Below, piece by piece: positions 26,152-35,349 of a stretch of DNA of 64,000 nucleotides (position 1 is its first letter; every line of letters starts with the position of its first letter). The notes beneath the pieces are model-generated. The model was not told the origin of the DNA, ran no database searches, and saw only the letters and a list, made by a program, of their open reading frames with translations. This DNA comes from CBDFGQ01 sp965247295 (GTDB lineage: Bacteria; Chloroflexota; Dehalococcoidia; Lucifugimonadales; JAGWBF01), in NCBI GenBank assembly GCA_965247295.1, contig CBDFGQ010000006.1:372001-436000 (forward strand), given 5' to 3'. The position numbers and the translations under genes are program-made.

Positions 26152-26370
26152 CTAGAATCTCGCCGTTAATTGACCAAGCGCCCTGCCTAAGAGGCGGGAG
26201 TAGTTATGCTCCTTGACCTTGCCTATGGACTTCTGGACATGCAGCTTGCCCGATGGGATGAGGAAAGCGACGCTGGCGCGGTCGTATCCGCGATACTCCA
26301 GGCGCTGAAGCCCCGAGAAGATTAACGGCCAGGCCTCCTGGTGGCCTACGTAGCCAACGATGCCACACAT
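26152..26370 (-). pseudogene. glmS: N-terminal stub of glucosamine-6-phosphate synthase
   Basis: MCGIVGYVGHQEAWPLIFSG begins with the Cys nucleophile of the GlmS glutaminase domain, and LQRLEYRGYDRASVAFL follows (the family has YDSAG; two residues changed here). The frame stops after 72 residues of about 600. The stub starts ten bases after the end of yvcK, a normal-looking operon position, but nothing else of glmS follows; the GmhB gene comes next. It looks like the leftover of a deletion. Confidence 0.8.
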
Positions 26371-26379
26371 TTCAGCGTC

Positions 26380-27381
26380 CTAATTACGTGAGGAGGCCCT
26401 GACCTTGGGGGACCGGCTCTTCACAATAGACATGACGGACCGGGCAAGGGCGAAGGGGTCGTGGCGAAGATACACTCCGGCAGACACCAAGGGCTCCTGT
26501 ATCACCTCTTGCACTACCTGATTGCACTCTTCAAGGTCAGTCTCGACAGGGTACTGGCCGAAGGATGCATACCTCTGTACGATCCTGTCGGGATAGGGAG
26601 CGCTGTTTACCAGAAGATAGTCCAACGGGTCTGTGGTGCCGAGGTACTCGCGGATCAGGTTTACAAAGTCCGACGCCTTGAAGCCGTCAGATTCCCCCGG
26701 CTTGGTCATCAGATTACAGATACATATCTTGGTTGCCCTGGACGCCTCGATCCTCTGGGCCACGTCCTCCACCAGAAGGTTGGGGAGGATACTGGTGTAG
26801 ATGTCGCCCGGGCCCATTATTATGGCGTCGGCCTCCTCTATGGCTTCCAGCACCGGAGAGTAGGCGTAGGCCTTGGGATTGAGGTAAACGTAGTCGATGC
26901 CAACTTCCAGGTTGTCCCTGCGCTGGTCTATGTTGGCTTCGCCGATGACCTCGGAGCTGTCTTTAAGGTGGGCTATCAGGGTGGACTTGGTGAGGGTAAC
27001 GGGGAGGACGGTCCCCTTTATGGATAGCATGCGGGACGCCTCCGAAATCGCGGTGGCCGCATTGCCCGTGATCTCCGTCAGAGCGGTCAGGAACAGGTTG
27101 CCGAAGCTGTGGCCGTGGAGTCCGTTGCCCGCGTTGAATCGGTAGTCGAATAGTCGCGCCATCAAGGCGCTGGAGCGGTCGTCGGGAGCGAGGGCTACCA
27201 GGCACTGCCTCACGTCGCCCGGGGGCAGGTGCCCCAGTTCCTCACGGAGCCGGCCGGAGCTCCCACCGCTATCGGTCATGGCAACTACCGCCGTCAGGTC
27301 ACAGTCCTCGTATTTCAGGCCACTCAGGGTCGTGTGGTTGCCCGTCCCGCCCCCTACCACCACGATCTTCTTCCTGACCAT
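26380..27381 (-). CDS. yvcK: YvcK/CofD-like protein (gluconeogenesis factor family)
   Basis: ATG 27381 with GGAGAA upstream gives VRKKIVVVGGGTGNHTTLSGL, the family's nucleotide-sugar-binding start. VVAMTDSGGSSGRLREEL, PPGDVRQCLVALA, GNLFLTALTEITGN, ADAIIMGPGDIYTSILPNLLV and CNLMTKPGESDGF follow in the expected order. YvcK proteins bind UDP-sugars and influence cell wall precursor supply, including GlmS in Bacillus relatives. That makes the adjacent glmS stub notable: the pair was probably an operon. Length (333) is normal. The frame extends to an upstream TTG at 27411. Confidence 0.9.
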   Translation of the reverse strand: MVRKKIVVVGGGTGNHTTLSGLKYEDCDLTAVVAMTDSGGSSGRLREELGHLPPGDVRQCLVALAPDDRSSALMARLFDYRFNAGNGLHGHSFGNLFLTALTEITGNAATAISEASRMLSIKGTVLPVTLTKSTLIAHLKDSSEVIGEANIDQRRDNLEVGIDYVYLNPKAYAYSPVLEAIEEADAIIMGPGDIYTSILPNLLVEDVAQRIEASRATKICICNLMTKPGESDGFKASDFVNLIREYLGTTDPLDYLLVNSAPYPDRIVQRYASFGQYPVETDLEECNQVVQEVIQEPLVSAGVYLRHDPFALARSVMSIVKSRSPKVRASSRN

Positions 27382-27411
27382 GTGGCCGTTCTCCGTACTG
27401 GGTGTGGCCAA

Positions 27412-27771
27412 TTCGCTTGAGTGTGGGATATCGCTAATAGTATACCTCCAGGTTCGACGCCTAGTATACGGGGTGCCCCCCCTTTAAAGCAAGGTCAGCC
27501 AAAGGGCGACGGATATTAATATTGTTGCGAACATTCTAGAGTGTTTTAACGACCCTGAAAGTTGGTAGTAAACTTTCACATAATGTACGCACATTTACTT
27601 TGGGCGCCAAGCAATAAAAAGGGAAAACGTCGTGGGGCCCGGACCATTCCTGTGTAGAATGAATGCCAAGCTGCTAAATTGAAGGGGCGCTGCTCCAAGA
27701 GAAGCTCGCGACTAACATTCCACTGAGGTAGTTGGGAAATTGACCATGAGTTGAATCCAGACTTCCCGGAT
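27412..27771. other. Intergenic region, AT-rich
   Basis: No gene, repeat or RNA recognised. The stretch from about 27480 to 27600 is markedly AT-rich and probably holds promoters for yvcK. Confidence 0.35.
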
Positions 27772-28224
27772 TCATCGGGGAGTACCACCGGCGACGTTGC
27801 TTTGTCGGATATCATCGACACCATTCATAGCTAAGATGTTACCCTGGGGACTTCCGCGTTCAACTCCTAGGCCATGTTTGACATTGGGGTGTAGAAACAG
27901 ATTCAAAATCGCGTGTTTTGAACCACTTTTGTCATTACAGTGGACGATGGCCACTTGGGGACGGCCTCCGTTCCCAGAACATGAGGGGCTGGGACCGCTA
28001 TGTGACACCCTGCATTGGGCTGCTTGAGAGACAACAGCCCCACTATGGACCTCCTCGCCAAAATTGATGCCCACAAGGACAGGGGAATTAATGTGTACCA
28101 GCTCGTCTCCGTTTAGGTCGGCCCTGGCATCTGTGGGCAGGCCCGTCATAGGAGCCGATGTCGGTGGCCACGCCCTGTGAACAGGCAACTCCGCTTCTTC
28201 ACAGAGGAGTGATTTCTTGTGCAC
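27772..28224 (-). pseudogene. Remnant of a dockerin-bearing protein
   Basis: The minus-strand frame contains DARADLNGDELVHINSPVLVGINFGEEV, which follows the dockerin type I calcium repeat (DxNxDGxVxxxDLxxxxxN) with some ligands altered. The rest of the frame has no recognisable domain. It lies directly downstream of the sugar dehydrogenase gene, which has its own dockerin, so it is likely the eroded tail of a related gene. Confidence 0.4.
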
Positions 28225-28242
28225 ACTATCCCGGGACTCAGA

Positions 28243-30390
28243 CTACTGCGGCGGGACCAAACGGTAGATACCCTCGTTACGGGAGAGGATATATAGATTG
28301 CCCGCCAGATCTTGTCCAAAGGACGTGATAAACAGGCTGGAGTCAACCAGTAGCATCTGCTCGGTCACGAACTCGCCATCGTACCGGAGGCCCCATATCT
28401 TCCCGGAGCAGAAGTCCCCGTACATATACGCGCCCAGAAGCGATGGCACGCCGCGGCCGCGGTAGACATACCCACCGATGACTGAGCAATTGCCCAAGGA
28501 GAGGCTGTACTCCCACAAGGGCAACTCCAGGCCAGTCTGGTTGCAGTTAATGCTTGGCGAAAAACAGTGGAGTCCCTCCATGAAATTCCAGCCGTAGTTC
28601 AACCCTTTCTTTACTATGTCTATCTCTTCCCACATGTCTTGCCCCACATCGGCCAGCCACAGGAAGCCCGTGTGCTCGTCGAAGGAGAATCGCCACGGGT
28701 TGCGCAGTCCATACGCCCATATCTCCTCCCGCGCGTTGGCGACGCCCACGAATGGGTTGTTTGGCGGCACGCTGTAGTTCTTGTCTCCAGACACCAGGCC
28801 CACGTCAATACGTAGTATAGAGCCAAGAAGCGTATCCCTGTTCTGCCCGTTGCCTAACGGGTCACCTCCACTGCCACCGTCTCCCAGACCGATGTACAGG
28901 TACCCGTCCGGCCCGAAGGCCAGCTGTCCCCCGTTGTGGTTGCCGAAGGGCTGCGCTATCTCAATTATGACAAACTCGCTATCCGGGTCTGCCATGTCAG
29001 GATCCTTCAAGCTGACGGAGAAGCGAGACAACACAGAGCGCCTGGGACTGGTAGCGGAGTAGTAAACGTAGAAATAGCCGTTGATCTTGTAGTCAGGGGA
29101 GAAGGCCAGGCCGAGCAACCCTTCCTCATTATGCACCTCACTGACGCGTGCACTGATGTCCAGGAAGGTCTTGGCTTCTGTTGCACCCTGGTCATTGGGG
29201 GAAACACGGATACGGCCTGGCTGCTCCGCGAAGAAGAAATGATCGTGCCCATCGTCTGGCTGGACGAGATTGGTCAGGAGCTGGAACGTCAAGTTGGGAA
29301 AAGCACGCTCAAGCTGCATAGCTTGCAGCGGCCGCAGCGCAAGTCGGCCCAGGTTGACTGCGACCAGGGTGAGGTCGAGAATGTCCACCACGCCATTGCC
29401 GTTGGCATCAGCACGTGGCTCGTCGAAGGGTGGCGGCACCAGGTGCGCGGCCACAATGCGCAGGTCAAGCCCTTCCACGAAACCGTCCTGGTTGGCGTCC
29501 ACTGCCCAATCGTTGGCGGCGATGATCAACGCCGCCGTCTTGGGACTGCCCAGTATGGCGCCAACAGTGGGGTTGCTGAGAGTTAGATGCACGGTCTCGT
29601 TGCCCTCTACCAGAGCATCATCGTTGATGAGGATGGTGAAGGTCTGGTCACCCGTGTCCCCAGTGGCAAAGGTGATCGCCCCTGAAGTAGCGGTGTAATC
29701 GGGCCCAGTCGTGGCGGTGCCATCGCTGGTGGCATAGTCAACCATCACCTGCCCATCGCTGCCACCTGTGCGGGTTACGGTGATGGTAGCGCGGCCGTCG
29801 GTCTCCGTTGCTCCGTAGGTGGCGGTGCTGAATTGCAGGGAGCCGTGGCCCTCACCCGTAGATACGAAGGCGTCACCGCGGGGCACGAACTTGACCTGGG
29901 GATCTCCCTGGTCCTGATTGGCATCAAAGCTCACGGACAGTTTGCCGTAGGTCTCTTGCACCTGCGGCTCCAGGTACTGTAGCGTCGTAGTCACGTTGAC
30001 CGTGACGGTGTTAGCATCCCTGCCTTTTTTACCGCTGATGGGCTTTAAGCTTCCGGTTCTGATGAAGCCGGTGTCGGGGGTATGGCTGACCGTGTCCCCG
30101 GTCAGGACATAGGGTACCGTGGTGACGTTCTCGCCTTTAGGGGTAGCTCGCTTGGACAGGTCTCTGTTGTCGGGAATGGAGGCGGTGATAAAGCTCAGGG
30201 TATCCCCCATGTCCACGTCAGAGCCCGTCAGTTTGATGGCCACCTGTGTGTCCTTCTTGGTGCTCAGCGGCTGGTCATCGCCCACTGGAGGTGTCTTGGC
30301 CCCGAGGCGCTCTGCAGGCTGAGAGCTTGTCGCCGCCATCACCAGTGTAGCCCAGAGTACAGCTGCCAATACCAGTGAAAAGGCCGCCAA
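28243..30390 (-). CDS. Secreted Calx-beta / dockerin / PQQ-type sugar dehydrogenase protein
   Basis: TTG 30390 gives a signal peptide (AAFSLVLAAVLWATLVMAA). A Ca-binding/Ig-like region follows, then a Calx-beta domain around residues 200-310 (SDGTATTGPDYTATSG, INDDALVEGNETVHLTLSNP). Next is a dockerin-like pair of EF-type loops (DANQDGFVEGLDL and DANGNGVVDILDL), then the six-bladed glucose/sorbosone dehydrogenase domain from about 390 on (EGLLGLAFSPDY, NHNGGQLAFGPDGYLYIGLGDGG, WAYGLRNPWRFSFD, GLNYGWNFMEG, SVIGGYVYRGRGVP). It should oxidise extracellular sugars with PQQ. An IS1380-type transposase gene starts 90 bases upstream; the frame stays open to 30489, inside the IS flank, so the original start may have been displaced. 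Confidence 0.85.
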   Translation of the reverse strand: MAAFSLVLAAVLWATLVMAATSSQPAERLGAKTPPVGDDQPLSTKKDTQVAIKLTGSDVDMGDTLSFITASIPDNRDLSKRATPKGENVTTVPYVLTGDTVSHTPDTGFIRTGSLKPISGKKGRDANTVTVNVTTTLQYLEPQVQETYGKLSVSFDANQDQGDPQVKFVPRGDAFVSTGEGHGSLQFSTATYGATETDGRATITVTRTGGSDGQVMVDYATSDGTATTGPDYTATSGAITFATGDTGDQTFTILINDDALVEGNETVHLTLSNPTVGAILGSPKTAALIIAANDWAVDANQDGFVEGLDLRIVAAHLVPPPFDEPRADANGNGVVDILDLTLVAVNLGRLALRPLQAMQLERAFPNLTFQLLTNLVQPDDGHDHFFFAEQPGRIRVSPNDQGATEAKTFLDISARVSEVHNEEGLLGLAFSPDYKINGYFYVYYSATSPRRSVLSRFSVSLKDPDMADPDSEFVIIEIAQPFGNHNGGQLAFGPDGYLYIGLGDGGSGGDPLGNGQNRDTLLGSILRIDVGLVSGDKNYSVPPNNPFVGVANAREEIWAYGLRNPWRFSFDEHTGFLWLADVGQDMWEEIDIVKKGLNYGWNFMEGLHCFSPSINCNQTGLELPLWEYSLSLGNCSVIGGYVYRGRGVPSLLGAYMYGDFCSGKIWGLRYDGEFVTEQMLLVDSSLFITSFGQDLAGNLYILSRNEGIYRLVPPQ

Positions 30391-30408
30391 ATAGGGCCTT
30401 GAAGAATA

Positions 30409-30474
30409 GGGTGCTCCTCTGAATCTGGGATAATGGTTTTGGAACAGAAACCCGCCCGGAAACAAGGAGCACCC
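30409..30474. repeat. 10-bp inverted repeat at the IS1380 left flank
   Basis: GGGTGCTCCT (30409-30418) and its reverse complement AGGAGCACCC (30465-30474) frame 46 bases just before the transposase start. It may be an operator of the transposase, part of the element's end structure, or a terminator-like fold. No matching copy is seen at the far end of the element. Confidence 0.4.
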
Positions 30475-30479
30475 AATAG

Positions 30480-31810
30480 ATGCTGCCACAGAACAATCCC
30501 GACCGTATCCGCATCCTCTTTGACGACCATCGCCTGGTGGCCAATGCCGGCCTGCTCCTGCCGGCCACCCTCGCCCGGCACCTGGGCCTGCGGGAACTCG
30601 TCGACCATCACCTTGACCTCGGCGGCGCGCCGGGACGGGCGAACACTGGGGACAAGATGCTGACGCTGGTCGCTTCCGCGCTGGCAGGCGGCGACTGCAT
30701 CGACGACGCCGATGCGCTGCGCGCTGGTGGGACGGTCGGTGTTCTAGGCTGCGTGGTCAGGCGCCATCCACCCTGGGGACCTTCCTGCGCAGCTTCCGGT
30801 GGGGGCATGTCCGTCAACTTGACCGCGTGAGCCGCCAGTTGTTGGCCCGGGCCTGGGCCGCTGGGGCCGGACCCGGCGACTCGCCCCTGACCATCGACTG
30901 GACTCTGGACTCGACCATCTGCGAGACCTATGGACTGGCCAAGGAGGGAGCGCGTCACCACGGCTATACCGGCGCCCGCGGCTATCACCCGCTGCTGGCC
31001 ATTGCCGCCGGCACCGGCGAGGTGCTGATGTCCCGGCTGCGCGAGGGCCGGGCCAACACCGCCCGTGGCGCCGCCCACTTCCTGCGTGAGACGGTGGGGC
31101 GGGTGCGCTACGGCGGGGCCAGGGGACAACTCACGGTGCGGGCCGACAGCGGCTTCTACGCCCACACTGTCGTTGCCGCCTGCCGGGAAATGGATGTCCG
31201 CTTCTCTATCACCATCCGCCAGCGCGCCAGCCTGCGGGACCTGATCGAGGCGATACCAGAGGAGGACTGGACTCCCATTCCCTACTGGATGGACGGCGCC
31301 GCCGATGTCGCCGAGACGACTTACACCCCGTTCCAGACCAAGTCGGACGCCCCGCCGGTGCGGCTCATTGTCCGGCGGGTGAAGCCGACACCCGGTTCCC
31401 AGCTCGCCCTCTTCGCCAGATACAGCTATCACGCCTTCATCACCGACCGCGATGGGGAGACGCTGGAACTGGAGGCCGATCATCGCCGCCACGCCGAGGT
31501 CGAGAACGCCATACGCGACCTCAAGTACGGCGTCGGGCTGAACCACATGCCGTCGGGGCGCTTCGCCGCCAACGGCGCCTGGCTGGCGGTCCAGGTGATG
31601 GCGCATAACCTGGCCCGCTGGACGGCGCGGATTGGTCTGGGCGAGCGGACCGTGATCACCAAGACCCTCAGGCGGCAGGTCTTCGCTCTGGTGGGACGGA
31701 TCACCCGCTCGGCGCGCCGCCTCACTTTGCATCTCCCCCGGCGCTGGCCTTGGGAAACCCAGTTCAGTCGCGCCTTGGCCCGCCTGCAAGCCATTCCATT
31801 CCCGGCCTGA
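30480..31810 (+). pseudogene. IS1380-type transposase, frameshifted
   Basis: The first frame (from 30480) reads FDDHRLVANAGLLLPATLARHLGLRELVDHHLDL and DKMLTLVASALAGGDCIDDADALRAG, the N-terminal part of IS1380-family transposases. Near 30754 the coding shifts frame: APSTLGTFLRSFRWGHVRQL runs into VSRQLLARAW and on to 31810. That second part includes TIDWTLDSTICETYG (catalytic Asp) and TVRADSGFYA (second Asp), plus ELEADHRRHAEVENAIRDLKYG with the Glu. One missing base in the GTCAGGCG stretch explains the break. Without repair it is inactive. Element ends are unclear; about 30400 to 32070 is my estimate. Confidence 0.8.
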
Positions 31811-32119
31811 CAGCCAGCCTGCAACTGACCCAACGTCCCCGCAAACTCGCGCCACCCCGGTCCGCGAGAGTCCCCTGCTGCGTATCCTCTCGCCATCCCG
31901 CGCATCGCAACTCCCGCATAGGGCCTTAGGGGCCCTGTGCGGCGCCTGAAGACCGTCCGCCGGCCTCCCATCTACCCCAAGACCCCAGGCCATCTCCCCT
32001 GTAGCTCCCTCACCCACCCCCTTCCGCTGCCCTCACGCCGTCCATCCGTGTCCTTCGGTGGATTCGGGCTTAACCTGCTGGTGGCTCCAGTTGGCTGATT
32101 CCCAGAGCTGGCAGCACCC

Positions 32120-32355
32120 TTCCATCCTCAGACCAACGGCAAGCTGGTCCCCTATGAGATGCCCTCTCACCTCGAGGAGGCCATCGCCGCGTTCGTGGTT
32201 ACTACAACCACGGCCGCTATCAAATGGCGCTCAGCAATGTCACACCTGCTGACGTGCTCAGAGGCGGTAGCAGATCCTGCAACAGAGGAAGGAGGTGCAA
32301 GTCCAGATAATCGAACGGCGAAGACGCTACAACAAGACCCTCATGGAGCTCACTC
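32120..32355 (+). pseudogene. C-terminal scrap of an IS3-family transposase
   Basis: Spread over several frames are QTNGKLVPYEMPSHLEEAIA, then YYNHGRYQMALSNVTPADV, then QILQQRKEVQVQIIERRRR. They follow the end of IS3-group integrase cores (HPQTNGKxER, DYYNxxRYHxALGxVTPADVY, and a basic tail). Frameshifts and a stop separate them. It marks an older insertion beside the IS1380-type element. Confidence 0.7.
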
Positions 32356-32456
32356 TCGGCTCTTCATAATCATAATCTTCTCGGGTCCCGATCTGTCCCA
32401 CTTTTGCTGATTGACAACACTGTAGACCATCAGCCAAACTGTGACACGCAAAGGAT

Positions 32457-33629
32457 CTATTCTCTCGCCGGGGCACACCGTTCGGCGAGAATCCGGACGA
32501 TTCGCTCGGCAGCTCTGCCATCCCACATCTTTGGGGGAGGAGGAGCCTCATCCCGCCGGACATCGGCCTTAAGGATTTTCACGGCCTCTTCTACTATGGT
32601 GGTGGCCTTGGTCCCGATTACCCGGTTTGTTCCTGAGTTCACCGTTTCGGGACGCTCCGTGTTATCCCTCACTGTAAGGCAAGGCACACCCAGGGCGGTG
32701 GTCTCCTCCTGTATCCCTCCGGAATCCGTAATTACCAGCTTGGCATGCATCATGAGTTGAAGAAAATCGATATAGCCCAACGGCTTGGTCATGTGGAGTC
32801 CAGTGGGGGCGAGATTTCGGCCCAGGTCCAGCTCTTCCACGTCTCGCAGTTCCAACTCAGCTACTGCTTTGGCGGTACGTGGATGGGCGGGAAACACTAC
32901 CAGAGCCTCCCGGGAGACCTGATCTAGGGCGGTCATGATCTCTCTGAGCACCGCCGGGGTGTCAACGTTGGATGGACGGTGCAGGGTCGCCAGAACATAC
33001 TCTCGCCCCGCCAGGCCGAAAGGCATGGGCCGGCCCGTGCTAGAGAGGCTTGCCTGGACATAGCGCAGGTTATCGATCATCACGTTGCCCACAAAGAACA
33101 CTTTATCCTGGGGAATGCCTTCCCTGACGAGGTTTTCCCCAGCCTCCTCGGAGGTGGTAAACGCGTAGTCGCATATGGCGTCGGTGAGCAGGCGGTTGAT
33201 CTCCTCGGGCATGCGCCGATCAAACGACCGCAGCCCTGCCTCGACGTGGGCCACGGGTATGTTAAGCTTGACGGCCGCCAGGGCCCCGGCCAGGGTGGAG
33301 TTCACGTCTCCGACGACCACTACTATGTCTGCGCCACGTTGGCGGAGCACACTCTCGATGCCCATGAGCACCTTGGCCGTCTGCTCGCCGTGGCTCCCGG
33401 AACCCACTTCCAGGTGGATGTCCGGCTCGGGTAGGCCAAGCTCCTGGAAGAATACCGCGGACATCTCGTAGTCGTAGTGCTGACCCGTATGCAGAAGGGT
33501 GAATTCCAAAGTCGGCTGTCTGGGAGGCTCGGCCAAGTTCCAGGCGTGGATAGCCCGGATGATGGGAGCGATCTTCATGAAGTTGGGCCTGGCCCCCGCC
33601 ACCAGGAGGGCATTAAGCGACTGCGTCAT
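32457..33629 (-). CDS. wecB: UDP-N-acetylglucosamine 2-epimerase (non-hydrolysing)
   Basis: The protein starts TQSLNALLVAGARPNFMKIA and shows the family marks LLHTGQHYDYEMS, VVVVGDVNSTLAGALAA, VAHVEAGLRSFDRRMPEEINR, LVVFPAHPRTAK and KLVITDSGGIQEETTALGVPCLTVRDNTERPET. Length (390) is normal and catalytic Asp, Glu and His positions are present. It interconverts UDP-GlcNAc and UDP-ManNAc, which WecC at 18.5-19.7 kb would oxidise to UDP-ManNAcA. The genes lie 13 kb apart, separated by mobile elements, suggesting a once more compact glycan cluster was broken up. Its 5' end and upstream DNA are duplicated at 25.1-25.3 kb. Confidence 0.92.
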   Translation of the reverse strand: MTQSLNALLVAGARPNFMKIAPIIRAIHAWNLAEPPRQPTLEFTLLHTGQHYDYEMSAVFFQELGLPEPDIHLEVGSGSHGEQTAKVLMGIESVLRQRGADIVVVVGDVNSTLAGALAAVKLNIPVAHVEAGLRSFDRRMPEEINRLLTDAICDYAFTTSEEAGENLVREGIPQDKVFFVGNVMIDNLRYVQASLSSTGRPMPFGLAGREYVLATLHRPSNVDTPAVLREIMTALDQVSREALVVFPAHPRTAKAVAELELRDVEELDLGRNLAPTGLHMTKPLGYIDFLQLMMHAKLVITDSGGIQEETTALGVPCLTVRDNTERPETVNSGTNRVIGTKATTIVEEAVKILKADVRRDEAPPPPKMWDGRAAERIVRILAERCAPARE

Positions 33630-33778
33630 TCAATGGATTCCAGAGGAGAAATTTGATTCCCGCCACCGGGAGGGGCGCAGCCTAAGGCGCTACTCCTGGT
33701 AGCCGCCCTCGCAGAGAACTCTGGGAAGCCCGCCAATACGCTCTGGCCAAAGTAGTAAATGATGGCCAGATCCGTTGT
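33538..33778. repeat. Copy B of the wecB 5' repeat
   Basis: Direct-repeat partner of 25080-25325. It covers the first 30 codons of the intact wecB and its upstream region to about 33778, where the two sequences diverge. Conservation of non-coding DNA suggests a duplicated promoter region. Confidence 0.75.
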
Positions 33779-34300
33779 ATGCTCTTGATCGGCCTGCTGG
33801 CAGTCTTCGCATATACGCGGCAGGGGCCCCTTGCACGTACCACTTTAGGGACCTGCATCGTCTCTGGGACTGGCGTTGCATCCCCAGGCATCAACTGCGA
33901 AATGCTCCGGCTTCAATTCTACCACAGCGAAGTGACGAGTCGCCTTTTGCGCCTGAGTACGCTTTATCGTCCGGGGTCAGGAGATCATTACATCCAGACT
34001 GTAGCTTGAGGATCATCTCGGGAGAGGCCCTCATGAATTTGACATTGTCGGCCCAGCAAAACGACTCCATTCAAACTAAGCACCCACATCGCCTCAAATC
34101 GTAACGGGCGTCCGCCTACCTTGACAAAAGCGCATTTTAGCATGTACCATACCTTAACAACAGCACGATATCGATGCTTTGGGGTACCTGACGCACCGTT
34201 TTTCTGTATACGGAGCCTGGCTGCTATTACCAGAAAAGTTGTCGTCGCCACCACCCAGTATTAGAAGTAGTAGATAGGTTTTAACGAAGATGAATTCGCG
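33779..34300. other. Intergenic region between wecB and the cNMP-binding gene
   Basis: About 520 bases, divergent spacing. No convincing gene; short open frames lack ribosome sites and family marks. AT-rich toward 34140-34300, where the promoter of the cNMP-binding gene probably lies. Confidence 0.35.
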
Positions 34301-34774
34301 ATGACCACATCCAACGGTCCGAAAGGCCGGGACTCTGTTCAAACTGGAGCAATATCCCAGTCTCTGGCCAGCTTTTCAGAAGAGGCGCTTCAGAGACTCT
34401 ACTCCATCTCGGAGGTGGAGCGATTCGCCACCGGGGATACCGTAATGACTGAAGGGGACCAGGACAATTCGGTGTACATCGTCCTGGAAGGAGAGGCTGA
34501 GGTAACGATCCCCAAGAAGAACGGCTGGCTCAAGGTGGCGAACCTTGTCCCCGGTAGCGTATTCGGTGAGCTGTCCTTCTTCGACCAAATGCCCCGGTCA
34601 GCCCGAGTTTCTGTCTTAATGGACTGCACGACCCTTAAGATCAGCGAAAACGCTTTCCAGCAACTCCTTGGCCAAGATGCTGCCACCGCTGTAGCACTAG
34701 TGCTGGAGTTGGGCAGGATCCTGAGCCTCCGGTTGCGCAACATGAACCGGCTGGCCCAGACTCTTGCCCGGTGA
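34301..34774 (+). CDS. Cyclic-nucleotide-binding domain protein
   Basis: One cNMP-binding beta-roll fills most of the 157 residues: FATGDTVMTEGDQDNSVYIVLEGEAEVTI, VPGSVFGELSFFDQMPRSARVSVLMD (the phosphate-binding cassette FGEL-x6-R-S-A) and LKISENAFQQLL. No DNA-binding helix-turn-helix follows, only a short helical end (RLRNMNRLAQTLAR). So it is a stand-alone sensor rather than a CRP-type regulator. The conserved Arg suggests cyclic nucleotide binding, but many such domains bind nothing. The small membrane-anchored gene 28 bases downstream is likely cotranscribed. Confidence 0.85.
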   Translation: MTTSNGPKGRDSVQTGAISQSLASFSEEALQRLYSISEVERFATGDTVMTEGDQDNSVYIVLEGEAEVTIPKKNGWLKVANLVPGSVFGELSFFDQMPRSARVSVLMDCTTLKISENAFQQLLGQDAATAVALVLELGRILSLRLRNMNRLAQTLAR

Positions 34775-34802
34775 CGTGCGAGCCTTACTGTAGGAGAATG
34801 TA

Positions 34803-35063
34803 ATGACGGCTGGTGAGGCTGTAGCGATTGGATTTGCCGGCGGCGCCGCCATATCGCTGCTGATTACGTATTACCTGCTCCACAAGACTCGTAGGAACAA
34901 AATAGAAGAGGCGGCTAGAGTTCTGGGTATCGAGCCCAAGGCTGCCTCCGACCTTGAGCGGGAGGGCCAGCTAACGGGAGCGCTAGGGGTAAGTAACCCC
35001 GCCGAAATAACCCCCCAAGCTCTGAAAATCCTGTTAGAACGTAGGCAAAAGGATACCGGCTAG
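34803..35063 (+). CDS. Small membrane-anchored protein
   Basis: An 86-residue protein: one N-terminal membrane helix (AVAIGFAGGAAISLLITYYLL) then a charged cytoplasmic part (HKTRRNKIEEAARVLGIEP) ending LKILLERRQKD. I know no family. AGGAG precedes the ATG by six bases. It follows the cNMP-binding gene closely and may anchor or partner it; that is inferred from position only. Confidence 0.6.
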   Translation: MTAGEAVAIGFAGGAAISLLITYYLLHKTRRNKIEEAARVLGIEPKAASDLEREGQLTGALGVSNPAEITPQALKILLERRQKDTG

Positions 35064-35349
35064 CAACATTCTAGGCTGGGCCAGATCTGTGGTTCTACCC
35101 CCAGCTAATAAATTTCCCGCAAAGCGTCCAGCATGACACAGTGCGGCGCTCGGGGCCTGCGAACATTAGCGTGGGAGGACTCACCTAACCATCAAGCGAT
35201 CACGATTGGACCATCACTGGCGATCTCCACTACCGCAGGTTGCCGAGCACCTGAACAGGGCTTTAGCGTTACGACAGCCTCAGCCAGAGGCGCAGAATTA
35301 CGCTCACAACCGGGGCCCCAGACCTGCTGACTCCCCGGCTCGGTATTTA

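Noticed and set aside
30608..32017. A long minus-strand open frame of 469 residues
   Set aside because: It mirrors the GC-rich IS1380-type transposase on the other strand, has low-complexity Gly/Pro/Arg content and no family features.
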